From contig JAFLEE010000055.1 of NCBI GenBank assembly GCA_017302015.1, positions 1-35,977 on the forward strand: a stretch of 35,977 bases of DNA, given 5' to 3'. Each line of letters starts with the position of its first letter. The stretch's first letter is position 1. Position numbers and translations under genes: made by a program. The notes beneath the pieces were generated by a model. That model searched no databases. It saw only the letters and a list, made by a program, of their open reading frames with translations, and was not told the origin of the DNA. The DNA comes from Spirochaetota bacterium (GTDB taxonomy: Bacteria; Spirochaetota; UBA12135; COTS27; JAFLEE01). Shown in pieces: positions 16,916 to 24,581 of the stretch.

Positions 16916-19156
16916 ATGACGCTCACGCGTCGAACGCGCCTCTTCGCGGCGGCCATCCCCTTCGCCCTGGTCTTCCTTTGGGTGGTGCGGCCCGTGGGGT
17001 TCCGGGCGGTCTTGGAGGCATCCCCCGGCCCGGTGCGCCTCCTCGATTTCCAGGGGCGCCTCGTCGGGGAACGCTTCGGCTCCGGTGCGATGCGCCGAAA
17101 GACCATCGAGCCCGCCGACCTGGAGGAACCGCTCGTGCGGGCGATCCTGGCCGCGGAGGATCACCGTTTCTTCCGACATCCCGGTATCGATCCCCTCGCC
17201 GTCGCGCGCGCCCTCGCCGCCGACCTCCGCCGCTTCGCCCTCGTCCAGGGAGGCTCGACCCTCACCCAGCAGACGGCGCGCCTATGGCACCCGAGGGGGC
17301 GCCATCTTTGGGGCAAGGCGCTGGAAGCCCTCGATGCCCTGCGCCTGGAACTCTGGCTGTCGAAACGCGAGATCCTCGCCGCCTACCTGACCCTGGCCCC
17401 CTTCGGCAATAGGGTCCAGGGCGCCCGGGAGGCCGCCCGGATCTATTTGGGGAAGGACCTAAGCGTCTGCTCCCGGGGAGAACTCGCCTGGCTCGTGGCG
17501 ATCCCTTCGGCCCCCACGCGCCTGAATCCTTGGCGCCACCCCGAGCGAACCCTCGCGCGGCGCGACCGGATCCTGCGGCGCCAGGGGGCCCTCGGGCAGA
17601 TCGACGGGGCGACCCTCGAACGCGGCCTGGCGGAGCGGCCCTTGCTGCGTCCCGTGGAGGCGGCGGTCCTCGCCCCGCACTTCCAGGTCTTCCTCGAGGG
17701 GCGCTTCCCCGAACGGATGAAGGCCGCCGAGGTCCGCACGACCCTCGACGCCGACCTCCAGCGGGCCTGCGAGAAAATCCTCGCCGAGCAGGTATCCCGC
17801 CTCGCGGATCGCCATGTCAGCGGCGGCGCGGTCGTGGTCCTGGAGAACGAAAGCGGGGCCGTGCGCGCCTGGGTCGGAAGCCCCGATTGGGGCGAGGCCT
17901 CGGCCGGGCAGGTGGACGGGGTGGACGAACCCCGCCAGCCGGGCTCGAGTTTGAAGCCGTTTACCTACCTGCTGGCCCTGGAGGGCCCCTGGAACGCGGC
18001 GACCGTGCTCCCCGACGTGCCCCTCTCCTTCCCCGCCGCCACCGGGCCCTGGGAACCCCTCAATTACGGCGGGCGCTGGCGCGGGCCCGTGCGCCTGCGG
18101 GAAGCCCTGGCCAATTCCCTCAATCTCCCGGCGGTCTATACGCTCCAGCACGTGGGCATCGGCCGCCTCAAGGCCCTCCTCGTCGAACTCGGGGTCACCG
18201 ATCTCACCGAGGCCGAGGCCCATTACGGGCTCGGATTGACCCTGGGGAACGCCGAACTGCGCCTCTGGCAACTCGCCGGGGCCTACCGCGCCCTCGCGCG
18301 GGGGGGCCTCGCCTCGCCCCCCGTCTTCTTCGCCGGCGACCGCGCCGCGACGGAACGCCGGGTCTTCTCCCGGGAGGCCGCGTTCCTCATCCGCCACATC
18401 CTCGCCGACGACCGTTCGCGCAGCGGGGCCTTCGGCCGAGGAGGCGTGCTCAACCCCGGCTTCCCCGTGGCGGTGAAGACGGGCACCTCCCAGAATTTCC
18501 GCGACAACCTCACCGCCGGCTTCGACGACCGCTTCACGGTGGCCGTCTGGGTGGGCAACGCGGACGGCAGCCCCATGCGGGGCGTCTCGGGCGTCACGGG
18601 CGCCGCCCCCGTCTTCGCGGCGGTCTTCCAGGAACTCCGCCGCCGCCATGGATCGTCCCTCGACACGGGGGACCCCATGTTCCGCACCCACGACATATGC
18701 CCTATTTCTGGATTATTACCCGGCCCCCATTGCCGGGGACGCCTCTCGGAGCGCTTCATCCCGGGGCGCGAACCCGATCATGCCTGCGATTGGCACACGG
18801 CCTCGGGCCTGAAACTCCCCGGGATCTACGAGGCCTGGGGGAAGGACCGCGAACGCGCCCCGGGGGCGGAAGCCGCCGCCTTCTCGCGCGCACGGCCATT
18901 CTTCATCGCCAATCCGCGGGAAGGGGGCGTCTACCGCTTCGACCACCGCGTGGGGGAGGCGGGCTCGGGCCTTTCGTGCCTGGCGCGCAGCGACGCGCCG
19001 GGGTTGTACATCCGCTGGATCCTGGACGGCACGGAAATCGGGCGGAGCGCTCCGGATGAGGCCCTCACGCTCCGGCCCTCGAAGGGGCCCCATCGGCTGC
19101 GCGCCCGGGACGCCCTCGGCCGCGAGACGGAAGAAATCCGCTTCTCCGTGGAATGA
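16916..19156 (+). CDS. pbpC: Penicillin-binding protein 1C
   Basis: A 746-residue bifunctional class A penicillin-binding protein. A basic N-terminus and one membrane helix (about 8-26) anchor it in the inner membrane. The GT51 glycosyltransferase has AAEDHRFFRHPGID with catalytic Glu81, QGGSTLTQQTARL, and KREILAAYLTLAPFGNRVQG. The transpeptidase has SSLK (Ser344, Lys347), SLN (Ser401, Asn403) and KTGTS (Lys521). The last ~90 residues match the BiPBP_C-type C-terminal domain that marks PBP1C. It polymerises and cross-links lipid II in the periplasm and is often found beside A2M, which is thought to work with it in repair after envelope attack. Two starts are possible: 16916 gives a normal short N-terminus, 16856 adds 20 residues; neither has a strong ribosome binding site. 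Confidence 0.92.
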   Translation: MTLTRRTRLFAAAIPFALVFLWVVRPVGFRAVLEASPGPVRLLDFQGRLVGERFGSGAMRRKTIEPADLEEPLVRAILAAEDHRFFRHPGIDPLAVARALAADLRRFALVQGGSTLTQQTARLWHPRGRHLWGKALEALDALRLELWLSKREILAAYLTLAPFGNRVQGAREAARIYLGKDLSVCSRGELAWLVAIPSAPTRLNPWRHPERTLARRDRILRRQGALGQIDGATLERGLAERPLLRPVEAAVLAPHFQVFLEGRFPERMKAAEVRTTLDADLQRACEKILAEQVSRLADRHVSGGAVVVLENESGAVRAWVGSPDWGEASAGQVDGVDEPRQPGSSLKPFTYLLALEGPWNAATVLPDVPLSFPAATGPWEPLNYGGRWRGPVRLREALANSLNLPAVYTLQHVGIGRLKALLVELGVTDLTEAEAHYGLGLTLGNAELRLWQLAGAYRALARGGLASPPVFFAGDRAATERRVFSREAAFLIRHILADDRSRSGAFGRGGVLNPGFPVAVKTGTSQNFRDNLTAGFDDRFTVAVWVGNADGSPMRGVSGVTGAAPVFAAVFQELRRRHGSSLDTGDPMFRTHDICPISGLLPGPHCRGRLSERFIPGREPDHACDWHTASGLKLPGIYEAWGKDRERAPGAEAAAFSRARPFFIANPREGGVYRFDHRVGEAGSGLSCLARSDAPGLYIRWILDGTEIGRSAPDEALTLRPSKGPHRLRARDALGRETEEIRFSVE

Positions 19157-19167
19157 CCCGGACCCGC

Positions 19168-19659
19168 TTAATGGCGGGGGCGTTTTTTCTTCGCGGGTTT
19201 GGACGCCTTCTTCGGCTTCACCCCCGCCTTCTTGGCGGTGGCTTTCTTGGCGATCGCTTTCTTGGGCTTGGATCGGAGCGCCGCGGGGGCCTTTCCCCAA
19301 TTGCGCTCCCACTCCAGGGTCGCCAATTGGAGGCTCGTCGAGAAGACTTCGAGGGCCTTATCGCTCTCGAGGAGCTTCTTCGCCTCGGTCCTCCGGCCGG
19401 TGCGGGCCTTTTTCAGGATATCCTCGGCCAAGCGGTGGATCTCGGCGTGGAGGCTGCGGACCTTCATGAAATGGGCCCCGCGGCGCTCCCGGGCGGGCAC
19501 GGTCTCGCCGAAGAGCCAAGCGCCGAACGCGCACCGGTGGTCGTCGTTGACGGAGGGGGGAAGGGAGTCGACCTGGCCGGAGCGGATTGACTGGATGAAG
19601 GCGTCTTTCCAGGCGCCGTGGGCCGCGATCGCGGCGTGGATTTCATCGCTGGTTGACAT
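19168..19659 (-). CDS. CZB zinc-binding domain protein with histone-H1-like basic tail
   Basis: A 163-residue protein. Residues about 8-120 form a chemoreceptor zinc-binding (CZB) domain with His14 and Trp17 in HGAWKDAF, Cys43 in CAFGAWLFG, and His71 and His75 in HAEIH, the 3-His/1-Cys zinc site. CZB domains usually sit at the C-terminus of chemoreceptors or diguanylate cyclases and sense zinc or hypochlorite. Here no receptor is attached. Instead the last 33 residues hold 14 Lys and 2 Arg among Ala and Pro, in KKA/AKK-type repeats like bacterial histone H1-like proteins, so it may bind DNA or RNA. AGGAG 5 nt before the ATG fixes the start at 19659. It converges on pbpC with an 11-bp gap. The upstream 228 bp (19660-19887) hold no other gene I recognise. 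Confidence 0.85.
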   Translation of the reverse strand: MSTSDEIHAAIAAHGAWKDAFIQSIRSGQVDSLPPSVNDDHRCAFGAWLFGETVPARERRGAHFMKVRSLHAEIHRLAEDILKKARTGRRTEAKKLLESDKALEVFSTSLQLATLEWERNWGKAPAALRSKPKKAIAKKATAKKAGVKPKKASKPAKKKRPRH

Positions 19660-19887
19660 GAAGTCTCCTCTGGACGCGCCCGATGGGGAACGCCGAACGC
19701 CGCTCGCCCCCGGGGGGAAGCGTGTCGTCTAATGGAATGCGGAAATCCCGGGGCTTTCGTGCGCGACGACAGCCATCGCCGCGAGAACGCAAAAGAGTCC
19801 GCCACTGAAGTACACAATCCCCGGGGAATAAATTCAAATAGGGCCCGAGAGGGCAATACTCTCCATTCGTGTCGGATTTCAATCCGC

Positions 19888-20391
19888 CTACGGACTCGCG
19901 GGGTTGTCCGACCCCAATTCCTTCAGGAGGCCCCGCGCCCGCCCATAGAGGTCCCCGCGTTTCAGGATCTTCTTGCTTTCGGTGAACTGCGCCCCTTCGC
20001 ACAGGGCGCCGATGAGCGCCAGCCATTCGGGAGGCCGACGACCGGTGCGTTTCATGGCGAACAAGAGGTGCAGGCTGAAGATGCCGGACCGGCAGGCCGC
20101 GGCGAGGGGTGGGGCGAGTTCTTCGATGCTCGCGTATTCGAGGCAGACGCCCGGTAAGGTCCCCGCGAACCCCATGGGGTCTGCCAAGAGTTTCCGCAGA
20201 AAAAGGAGGACCGCGCCCCGCGCCTCGACGGAGGCCCCGTCCCAGCGGGCCAGGAGCTTCCCGAGAACCGCCGCCTTGTCATCCGGGGAATAGGACGGCG
20301 ACCAGTCGTGGTCGCTCCCGTACTCGCCCCACTCGGTGGCATCAATCTCGCGGACGGCCTCCTCGAGGCCGAGGGGGGGCAGCGTTTCCAT
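19888..20391 (-). CDS. Hypothetical protein, 167 residues
   Basis: I do not recognise the family. The protein is soluble, with no signal peptide or membrane helix. It is mostly helical and acidic at the N-terminus (METLPPLGLEEAVREIDATE), then has Leu-rich helices and a more basic C-terminus (KKILKRGDLYGRARGLLKE). The helical layout could be HEAT-like but no repeat is clear. The ATG at 20391 is preferred because TATAAT lies exactly 6 nt upstream and there is no ribosome binding site; longer in-frame extensions would run into the divergent oxygenase gene. It is divergent from the Rieske oxygenase across 96 bp. Codon use is like the neighbouring genes, so it appears real. Confidence 0.65.
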   Translation of the reverse strand: METLPPLGLEEAVREIDATEWGEYGSDHDWSPSYSPDDKAAVLGKLLARWDGASVEARGAVLLFLRKLLADPMGFAGTLPGVCLEYASIEELAPPLAAACRSGIFSLHLLFAMKRTGRRPPEWLALIGALCEGAQFTESKKILKRGDLYGRARGLLKELGSDNPASP

Positions 20392-20397
20392 GGGGCC

Positions 20398-20403
20398 ATT
20401 ATA
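20398..20403 (-). promoter_or_regulatory. Consensus -10 box 6 nt before an ATG (leaderless promoter)
   Basis: TATAAT on the minus strand is followed by GGCCCC and the ATG at 20391. No Shine-Dalgarno is present and the -35 region is not recognisable. The spacing places the transcription start at the start codon. Confidence 0.55.
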
Positions 20404-20448
20404 CCCGGCCACCGGGGCGGGAAATGGGGGAGGACTCCGGGGGGGAAA

Positions 20449-20481
20449 GGCTTCCACCCGAGATGGAAGCCATTCTACGAT
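20449..20481 (+). promoter_or_regulatory. Rieske oxygenase promoter with operator-like palindrome
   Basis: GGCTTCCA (20449-20456) and TGGAAGCC (20464-20471) form a perfect 8-bp inverted repeat with a 7-nt spacer. Four bases later TACGAT (20476-20481) is a -10-like box that ends 6 nt before the ATG at 20488. The palindrome covers the expected -35 site, the place for a dimeric regulator to bind. No regulator gene is next to it. Confidence 0.55.
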
Positions 20482-20487
20482 AAAGCC

Positions 20488-21546
20488 ATGATCCCAAATA
20501 TGTGGTATGTCATCCTGGCCTCCCGCGAAGTCAAGGCGGGGCGCATGGTCGCCGTGCGGCGCTTCGGGGAGAAACTCGTGGCGTGGCGCACGCCCGAGGG
20601 CGCCCTTTCCCTCCTGGCGGACCAATGCCCCCACCGCGGGGTCGCGTTCTCCGGAAAGAGCGAGGCCCACGACCGGGCCGCGCTCACGCGGAACTTGGCC
20701 ACCGGCGGGCCCGCCGCCGCCCGCATCCAGGACGGCTGCCTCGTCTGCCCCTTCCACGGTTTCGCCTTCGATACCGTGGGGAAATGCCGCGCCATCCCCG
20801 CCAACGGCAAGACGGCCGAACCCCCGAGGGGGTTCAAGGCGAAGTCGTACCCGGTCCGGGAGGCCAACGGCTTCATCTACGCCTGGTACGGGGAAACCCG
20901 GGAGGAATACCCGCCGATCCCCTGGTTCGAGGCCATCGGGCCGGGCTATTCCGTCACCACCTTCTTCGACCCCTGGGCCACCCATTATAGCCGCGGCCTC
21001 GAGAATCAACTCGACGTGGTGCACCTGCCCTTCGTCCACCACAACACCATCGGCCGGGGGAACGCCACCCTGGTCCACGGCCCCGTCGTGCGCCTCGAAC
21101 CGCGCCCCGGGGGCCACGATCTCATGAACCTCTGGGTGCGCAACGAGAAGGACCGCGGGCAGCCCCCCCTGCGCGCCGCCGAATTGCCCGTCCCCGAGCG
21201 CCATCCCTTCCTGCAATTCCTCTTCCCCAACCTCTGGCACAATTGGATCACCGACAAGCTTCGCCTCGTGGGGGCCTTCGTCCCCGTCGACGAGGGGCAC
21301 ATGATGCTCTACCTGCAGACCCACCAGAAATTCCTCACCGCGCCCCTGCTGCGCGGTCCAGTCGACCTGATGCTGCGGTACATGAACCTCGTCATCGAGC
21401 GCCAGGATAAGCGTATCGTGGAAACCCAGGCCCCCAAGCGCAGCGACCTGAAGGGCGGCGAACAGCTCATCCCGGGGGACGGCCCCATCATCGAGTACCG
21501 TCGGCGAAGGCAATCGCTCATCGACGCGGCGCGCCGGTCCCCCTGA
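20488..21546 (+). CDS. Rieske [2Fe-2S] non-heme iron oxygenase
   Basis: A 352-residue cytoplasmic oxygenase subunit. The Rieske domain (about 5-115) has C47-P-H49 and C87-P-F-H90 as cluster ligands. The catalytic domain has D176-V-V-H179-L-P-F-V-H184, the D-x2-H-x4-H mononuclear iron site. The overall length fits single-component terminal oxygenases of the pheophorbide a oxygenase/vanillate demethylase type, which hydroxylate or demethylate aromatic or cyclic compounds with O2 and electrons from a reductase. No reductase or ferredoxin gene is in the window and the substrate is unknown. There is no Shine-Dalgarno; the -10-like box 6 nt upstream supports the ATG at 20488 (MIPNMWYVI). The stop overlaps the apparent CTG start of the next gene. 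Confidence 0.88.
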   Translation: MIPNMWYVILASREVKAGRMVAVRRFGEKLVAWRTPEGALSLLADQCPHRGVAFSGKSEAHDRAALTRNLATGGPAAARIQDGCLVCPFHGFAFDTVGKCRAIPANGKTAEPPRGFKAKSYPVREANGFIYAWYGETREEYPPIPWFEAIGPGYSVTTFFDPWATHYSRGLENQLDVVHLPFVHHNTIGRGNATLVHGPVVRLEPRPGGHDLMNLWVRNEKDRGQPPLRAAELPVPERHPFLQFLFPNLWHNWITDKLRLVGAFVPVDEGHMMLYLQTHQKFLTAPLLRGPVDLMLRYMNLVIERQDKRIVETQAPKRSDLKGGEQLIPGDGPIIEYRRRRQSLIDAARRSP

Positions 21547-22478
21547 GGCTCCCCGTACCCCGCCGACTCGCCCCGTTCCTGGCGGCGCTCGTCCTCCTTG
21601 CGGGCACGCTCACCGCCGGACCCGAAGCGCTCGCGGCCTATTGCCGGCGGCATTGGGTGAAAATTCTCGCCCTCGACCTGGAGGGGCGGCGCATCGCCTT
21701 CGACTCCGACCGCGACTTCTTCTTCCGCGAGCCCGTCCTGCCGGGTTCCCTCGTGAAACCCATCGCGCTCCTCGCCATCGAGCGCGCGCAACTGGGCGGC
21801 GCCGGCGGCAGGGTCGTCTGCCCGCCCTCCGACTCCCGGGTCCCCTCGGTCCTCTCCTGTTGGGATCACCGGGGCCACGGGAGCATCGACCGGTCCCAGG
21901 CCCTCGCCTATTCCTGCAACCGGTTTTTCGTCGAGCGGGGGGCCGAGGTCCCCCCCGAAATCTTCGCGTCCACCCTCGCGGCCGTGGGCCTCTCCGGCGG
22001 ATCGGGGGCGCGCGCCTTCCCGCCCGGGGAGCGGGCGGCCCTCTGGTGCGGGGTCCATCCCGAGTTCCGGTGCCTCGCGGCCGAGCTCCTCACGGGCTTG
22101 CTGGCAGCGGCGGGCGAGGGTCTTTGGGCCTATTCCAACGAACGCCTCCTCCCGGTGAAAACCCGCGGGGCCCTCATCGACGAATGGGCGCGAGACCCGC
22201 AATCCCGCAAGGAAGTGGAGGCCGCCATCCGGGATATCCGCCGGGGCTTGGAAGGGACGGCCAGCTTCGGCACGGCCAAGGAAGCCCGCTGGCGTTGGCC
22301 CGCCCTGGTGAAGACGGGCACCTCCCCGGACGCGGCGGATCAAGGCACGGATGGATGGGTCTTCGTACTCACGCCGATCCAGAAACCCAAGACCGCCCTG
22401 CTCCTCTATCGCCCGAAATCCCGGGGAAAAGACGCCTGGGCCAGCGCCGTAGGCGCCCTGGCCCTCCTCCACCCCTAA
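21543..22478 (+). CDS. Secreted penicillin-binding transpeptidase-domain protein, probable CTG start
   Basis: A 311-residue single-domain penicillin-binding-type serine enzyme. It has PGSLVKP (Ser69, Lys72), YSCN (Ser124, Asn127) and VKTGTS (Lys257), the three active-site motifs of D,D-transpeptidases, in order and with normal spacing. There is no glycosyltransferase domain. The first ATG/GTG/TTG in frame is GTG 21657, but 38 codons before it the same frame encodes a typical signal peptide: basic RLPVPRR, then a Leu/Ala-rich core, then a small-residue cleavage region before AYC. Between the upstream stop (21408) and 21657 the best start is CTG at 21543, whose TGA overlaps the oxygenase stop as CTGA. 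It should cross-link or trim peptidoglycan in the periplasm. If GTG 21657 is used, the protein would be cytoplasmic, which makes little sense. Confidence 0.8.
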   Translation: MRLPVPRRLAPFLAALVLLAGTLTAGPEALAAYCRRHWVKILALDLEGRRIAFDSDRDFFFREPVLPGSLVKPIALLAIERAQLGGAGGRVVCPPSDSRVPSVLSCWDHRGHGSIDRSQALAYSCNRFFVERGAEVPPEIFASTLAAVGLSGGSGARAFPPGERAALWCGVHPEFRCLAAELLTGLLAAAGEGLWAYSNERLLPVKTRGALIDEWARDPQSRKEVEAAIRDIRRGLEGTASFGTAKEARWRWPALVKTGTSPDAADQGTDGWVFVLTPIQKPKTALLLYRPKSRGKDAWASAVGALALLHP

Positions 22479-22565
22479 GAGGCGATGAAAGCCGGCAATG
22501 GGACCCCGCTCGCGCAAATTCGACGCGGTTCGGCGGGATGGTATCCTTCCCCATGGCCTTCCTCT

Positions 22566-22577
22566 GCCCTTTTGGGC
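22566..22577 (+). terminator. Small GC hairpin, weak terminator candidate
   Basis: GCCC-TTTT-GGGC followed by GCATTTT lies 88 bp after the transpeptidase stop. The 4-bp stem is short and the T run is poor. It sits between the transpeptidase and sigma factor genes, where a transcript end is likely. A CATAAT sequence at 22620-22625 may be the -10 of the sigma gene. Confidence 0.25.
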
Positions 22578-22659
22578 GCATTTTCCGGGCCTCACCGCCC
22601 CGGGCGAAAGAAATCCCTTCATAATGGGCGCCCCCGGGCATCTCATGGGATGTTAGAAA

Positions 22660-23289
22660 GTGGAAACACCTGACGGAAATACCCGGGAGAGGGATGAGGC
22701 CTTGATCCGGGCCTTCCAGGCCGGCGACCCATCGGCCTTCAAAGAAATCTACGGGGCCCATATCGGGCCCCTGCACCATTTCGTGCGGCGGTTGCGCGCG
22801 GGAGAGTCGGAACGCATGGAAAGCATCGAAGATAGTTGCCAGAGCATCATGATGGCGGTCTACCGCCAATTGGGGCGTTTCGCTTTCCGCTCCAGCTTCA
22901 CCACCTATCTCTACAGCGCGGCCCTCAACCACGTGCGCAGCCTGCGCCGGCGCAAGCCCGTGCTCGAACTCGACGCCCCCGCCAGCCGCGGCCCCGAGGG
23001 CGACGGCGACTCCTTCAAGAGCCTCCTCGCCTCGGGTCGCGAGGGCCAGGATGAAACCCTCTGGCGCCGCGAACTCGTGGGCCTCCTGGGACGCGCCATG
23101 GAGACCCTGCCCGAGCGCGAGAAAGAGGTCTTCCTCCTGCGCGAGTTCGAGGGCCTCACCTTCGAGGCCATCGCCGAAGCGACGGACCAGACCCTGCGCA
23201 ACGTGCAACTCATCAAGGAGAAGGCCAACCTTCGCCTGCGGCGTTTCCTCGAGGCCCACGGGGTCCAGGCCGGGGAGGGCTCGCCATGA
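22660..23289 (+). CDS. ECF-family RNA polymerase sigma factor
   Basis: A 209-residue sigma70-family extracytoplasmic-function factor. Region 2 spans about 20-90 (GDPSAFKEIYGAHIG, then FTTYLYSAALNHVRSLRRR, the -10 binding and melting part). A variable linker follows, and region 4 spans about 140-205 (LPEREKEVFLLREFEGLTF, then the helix-turn-helix AIAEATDQTLRNVQLIKEKA). It directs RNA polymerase to a small regulon. The GTG at 22660 is the first start after an in-frame stop; the ribosome binding site is weak. The stop shares ATGA with the start of the FecR-like gene, so the pair is translationally coupled and the second protein is the probable cognate regulator. Confidence 0.88.
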   Translation: METPDGNTRERDEALIRAFQAGDPSAFKEIYGAHIGPLHHFVRRLRAGESERMESIEDSCQSIMMAVYRQLGRFAFRSSFTTYLYSAALNHVRSLRRRKPVLELDAPASRGPEGDGDSFKSLLASGREGQDETLWRRELVGLLGRAMETLPEREKEVFLLREFEGLTFEAIAEATDQTLRNVQLIKEKANLRLRRFLEAHGVQAGEGSP

Positions 23290-24563
23290 AGAAATCCCCC
23301 GCCCTCTCCACCCTCGCCCAGTGGACCCTCGACCAGGAGCGCCGATCTCCCCCCAATGTGGAGGTGCTGTGGCGCGATTTCGAGGCCCGCCTCGCCGCGC
23401 CCACGCCGAAGCCGCCGCGCTTGTGGCCCCAACTCGCCTTCGGCCTAGGGATGCTCTCCACCATGGCCGCGCTCATTGCCGTCGTCTTCCTGGCCCGGCC
23501 CCGTGCGTTCGAAGCCCAAACGATGGCCCGAAGCGTCCTGGCCGCCGACGAACTGAAGGCCGGGGTCGCCTACCGCTTCGAGAACGCCGCCGAACTGCGC
23601 ATCCCCGGCCACGCGGCCCTCTCCATCGACCGGGAGTCCATCCTCAGCGCGTCCAAAGAAAACCAGGTCTCCCTCGGGAAGGGTCGGGTGTCCTGCGCGA
23701 AAGCCTCCCACGTGTGCGTGGTCGTGCCCCTCAAGAACGGGCCCGTGCGCGTGCAGGGGATGGGCGCGGTCTTCGCCGTGGAACGCCAGCCCACCTTCCT
23801 CGAGGTCACCGTCGACCTCGGCCCGGTCTCCCTCACCGTGCCCGGGGAAGGCGGTCGCCGCGTGCTGGGGCCCGGTTCCCACCTCCGTCTGCCGTTGGAA
23901 ACTTCCGCCGATGGGCTCGAATCGGCCCTCGGCGAAATCGTCCCCACCGAAACGCCCGCGCTCACCGAGCAGACCTCGGGGCGCCTCCTCTTCGGCCGGG
24001 AAGGCACCCCCGCTTCCCTCGTGCTGGCCTCCCGGGCCCGCTCCGGCGCATGGCGGGTGGCCCTGCATTCCCGCAGCGACGCCCGGGGCGCCTACACCCT
24101 CGCGGTCCCCCGACGGACCGAGGGCACTTTCCTCTACGCCTGGGTGGACCATGATGGCGATGGCCGTTTGGGGATCGGCGACGAATTGGGTATCCTCCCC
24201 CTGGAGCCCACGGCCCGCCAGCCGGAGGCGGCCCTCCTCCCCGTACTCGGTCAAACCCGCGAACTCGCGGCGCTGACCCCCAAGGGCGACCGGCAGGCTT
24301 GGATCAAGGAACTCCTCGTGAAGTATCTCCTCTCGGGGAGCGGCTGGAACGCCCTTCCGGGCACGACCGCGGATGACGCCCTGCGCGCCGCCTTCGAGAA
24401 CGGCTTGGCGCGCTCCCGTGCTCCCGGCTTCTACCTCGTCGGGGGCTCCGATGAGCGCCTGGGGCCCCGGGCGGCGGGGGTGCAGCGCCTGGTGGCCGCC
24501 ACCTGGTCCCCCCAGAGCGGCGACGCCGAACTCTTCATCGCGGAGTTCCCCGAGTTCCCGTAG
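23286..24563 (+). CDS. FecR-like membrane regulator with Ca-binding-type loop
   Basis: A 425-residue single-pass membrane protein. The first ~45 residues are cytoplasmic and would contact the sigma factor; they lack the HxxxCxxC zinc motif of many anti-sigma factors. One membrane helix lies at about 47-70. The periplasmic part begins with a FecR-like beta domain (about 85-210: VAYRFENAAELRIPGHAAL, VRVQGMGAVFAVE, EVTVDLGPVSL). It continues with a beta-rich region holding VDHDGDGRLGIGDELG (Asp288, Asp290, Asp292), which looks like an EF-hand/dockerin-type calcium loop. FecR-type proteins pass a periplasmic signal to an ECF sigma factor. Translation is coupled to the sigma gene by the ATGA overlap. 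The signal sensed is unknown. Confidence 0.8.
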   Translation: MKKSPALSTLAQWTLDQERRSPPNVEVLWRDFEARLAAPTPKPPRLWPQLAFGLGMLSTMAALIAVVFLARPRAFEAQTMARSVLAADELKAGVAYRFENAAELRIPGHAALSIDRESILSASKENQVSLGKGRVSCAKASHVCVVVPLKNGPVRVQGMGAVFAVERQPTFLEVTVDLGPVSLTVPGEGGRRVLGPGSHLRLPLETSADGLESALGEIVPTETPALTEQTSGRLLFGREGTPASLVLASRARSGAWRVALHSRSDARGAYTLAVPRRTEGTFLYAWVDHDGDGRLGIGDELGILPLEPTARQPEAALLPVLGQTRELAALTPKGDRQAWIKELLVKYLLSGSGWNALPGTTADDALRAAFENGLARSRAPGFYLVGGSDERLGPRAAGVQRLVAATWSPQSGDAELFIAEFPEFP

Positions 24564-24581
24564 AAGCCGGGAACTTCCGCC

